From Bacteroidota bacterium (GTDB lineage Bacteria > Bacteroidota > Ignavibacteria > UBA10030 > UBA8401): 6,631 nt of DNA. The translations under genes and the position numbers were made by a program. The notes beneath the pieces were generated by a model. It saw only the letters and a program-made list of their open reading frames with translations, was not told the origin of the DNA and searched no databases. Of this stretch, positions 6,181-6,631 are shown piece after piece (the first letter of the stretch is position 1; each line of letters starts with the position of its first letter). The stretch lies in assembly GCA_025355705.1 (NCBI GenBank), contig JANXZD010000263.1:1-6631 (forward strand), read 5' to 3'.

Positions 6181-6631
6181 TTATCGTTTATTATTTGATC
6201 TCCATGATTCAAAAATTTCTTGAAATATTACCGATAACGATTTCGTGATAGACCAAAGTGGGTAATGTTGTTTCATTTTATGTAGGTCAGAAATATAACA
6301 AATGTGGTCACCTTCTCTGTTTTTATCGAAGTACTCGGATTTCATTTTTTTTCCAGAAATCGATTCAATCAGTTGGAATGATTCAAGGATCGATATCGAA
6401 TTCTCCCTGCCGCCTCCCATATTATACACTTCACCAACTCTCGGTTTTTTCAAAAATTCATTCATGAACATAACGACATCATACGAATGAATATTATCAC
6501 GTACTTGTTTTCCTTTATAACCATAGATATTATATTGTTTTTCGACCACATTACATTTTATTAAGTAACTAAGAAATCCGTGTAATTCCACTCCACTATG
6601 ATTTGGTCCTGTCAAACAACCACCGCGGAGA
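6181..6631 (-). CDS. rfbE: CDP-paratose 2-epimerase-like SDR NAD-dependent epimerase (5' part outside window)
   Basis: C-terminal part (149 residues visible) of an extended short-chain dehydrogenase/epimerase. The reading frame is open through the window edge and begins LRGGCLTGPNHSGVELHGF. This matches the substrate-binding region of CDP-paratose 2-epimerase (RfbE/Tyv), which inverts C2 of CDP-paratose to give CDP-tyvelose using bound NAD. Further matches are YNIYGYKGKQVRDNIHSYDV (about 33-52 of the visible part), where the RDNIH segment is the usual family nucleotide-sugar contact, and VYNMGGGRENSISILE. The Rossmann NAD site and the catalytic Tyr-x-x-x-Lys lie outside the window. The TTG at 6615 is an internal leucine codon, not a start, because family similarity continues upstream of it. 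A CDP-3,6-dideoxyhexose branch is suggested, but relatives of this enzyme in other clusters may use other nucleotide sugars. Confidence 0.87.
   Translation of the reverse strand, partial: LRGGCLTGPNHSGVELHGFLSYLIKCNVVEKQYNIYGYKGKQVRDNIHSYDVVMFMNEFLKKPRVGEVYNMGGGRENSISILESFQLIESISGKKMKSEYFDKNREGDHICYISDLHKMKQHYPLWSITKSLSVIFQEIFESWRSNNKR

Noticed and set aside
6613..6615. TTG at 6615 as start of the epimerase
   Set aside because: The frame stays open to the window edge and the upstream residues LRGGC continue the CDP-paratose epimerase family pattern, so this is an internal leucine.
1..6631. Defence system, mobile element, CRISPR array or RNA gene
   Set aside because: Coding genes fill the window almost end to end, and I saw no transposase, direct-repeat array, tRNA-like fold or toxin-antitoxin pair.

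Overview
The window is one unbroken stretch of a surface-polysaccharide (O-antigen or similar glycan) biosynthesis operon. All nine supported genes lie on the minus strand, so transcription runs from high to low coordinates, and both ends are cut: the most upstream gene lacks its 5' part and the most downstream gene lacks its 3' part. The DNA is moderately A+T-rich. An LpxD-type acyltransferase, CDP- and dTDP-sugar enzymes and cytoplasmic glycosyltransferases suggest a Gram-negative bacterium. Only one of eight internal starts has a strong Shine-Dalgarno sequence, which would fit the Bacteroidota/Ignavibacteriota side of the tree, but this placement is a weak inference.

Layout in transcription order: (1) C-terminal part of a CDP-paratose 2-epimerase-like SDR enzyme, 6631-6181; (2) GT-B glycosyltransferase with a CgeB-type C-terminal domain, 6149-4926; (3) PIG-L/LmbE-type deacetylase, 4922-4287; (4) LpxD-like left-handed beta-helix N-acyltransferase, 4276-3338; (5) MetW-like SAM methyltransferase, 3326-2625; (6) second class I SAM methyltransferase, 2625-1900; (7) GT-A-like glycosyltransferase with a YLDAD motif, 1907-924; (8) FdtA-type dTDP-sugar 3,4-ketoisomerase, 911-546; (9) N-terminal half of a DegT/DnrJ/EryC1/StrS aminotransferase, 549-1. 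Junctions are 31, 3, 10, 11, -1, -8, 12 and -4 bases, so the genes are almost certainly cotranscribed and partly translationally coupled. There is no gene-free stretch above 31 bases, and I see no RNA gene, mobile element, CRISPR array, terminator or convincing promoter.

How the genes may work together: genes 8 and 9 form a dTDP-3-amino-3,6-dideoxyhexose pathway (ketoisomerase, then aminotransferase). Two specificity positions in the ketoisomerase match the FdtA (galacto, Fuc3N) type rather than the QdtA (gluco, Qui3N) type. Gene 1 points to a CDP-3,6-dideoxyhexose (tyvelose-type) branch. The glycosyltransferases would build these residues into a repeat unit and the methyltransferases would decorate it. 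The most interesting part is the deacetylase/LpxD-like pair (genes 3-4). It resembles the LpxC/LpxD logic of lipid A synthesis, in which an N-acetyl group is removed and a different acyl group added, but sits in a glycan cluster. The LpxD-like gene also begins with a palindromic A8/T8 tract that could be prone to slippage.
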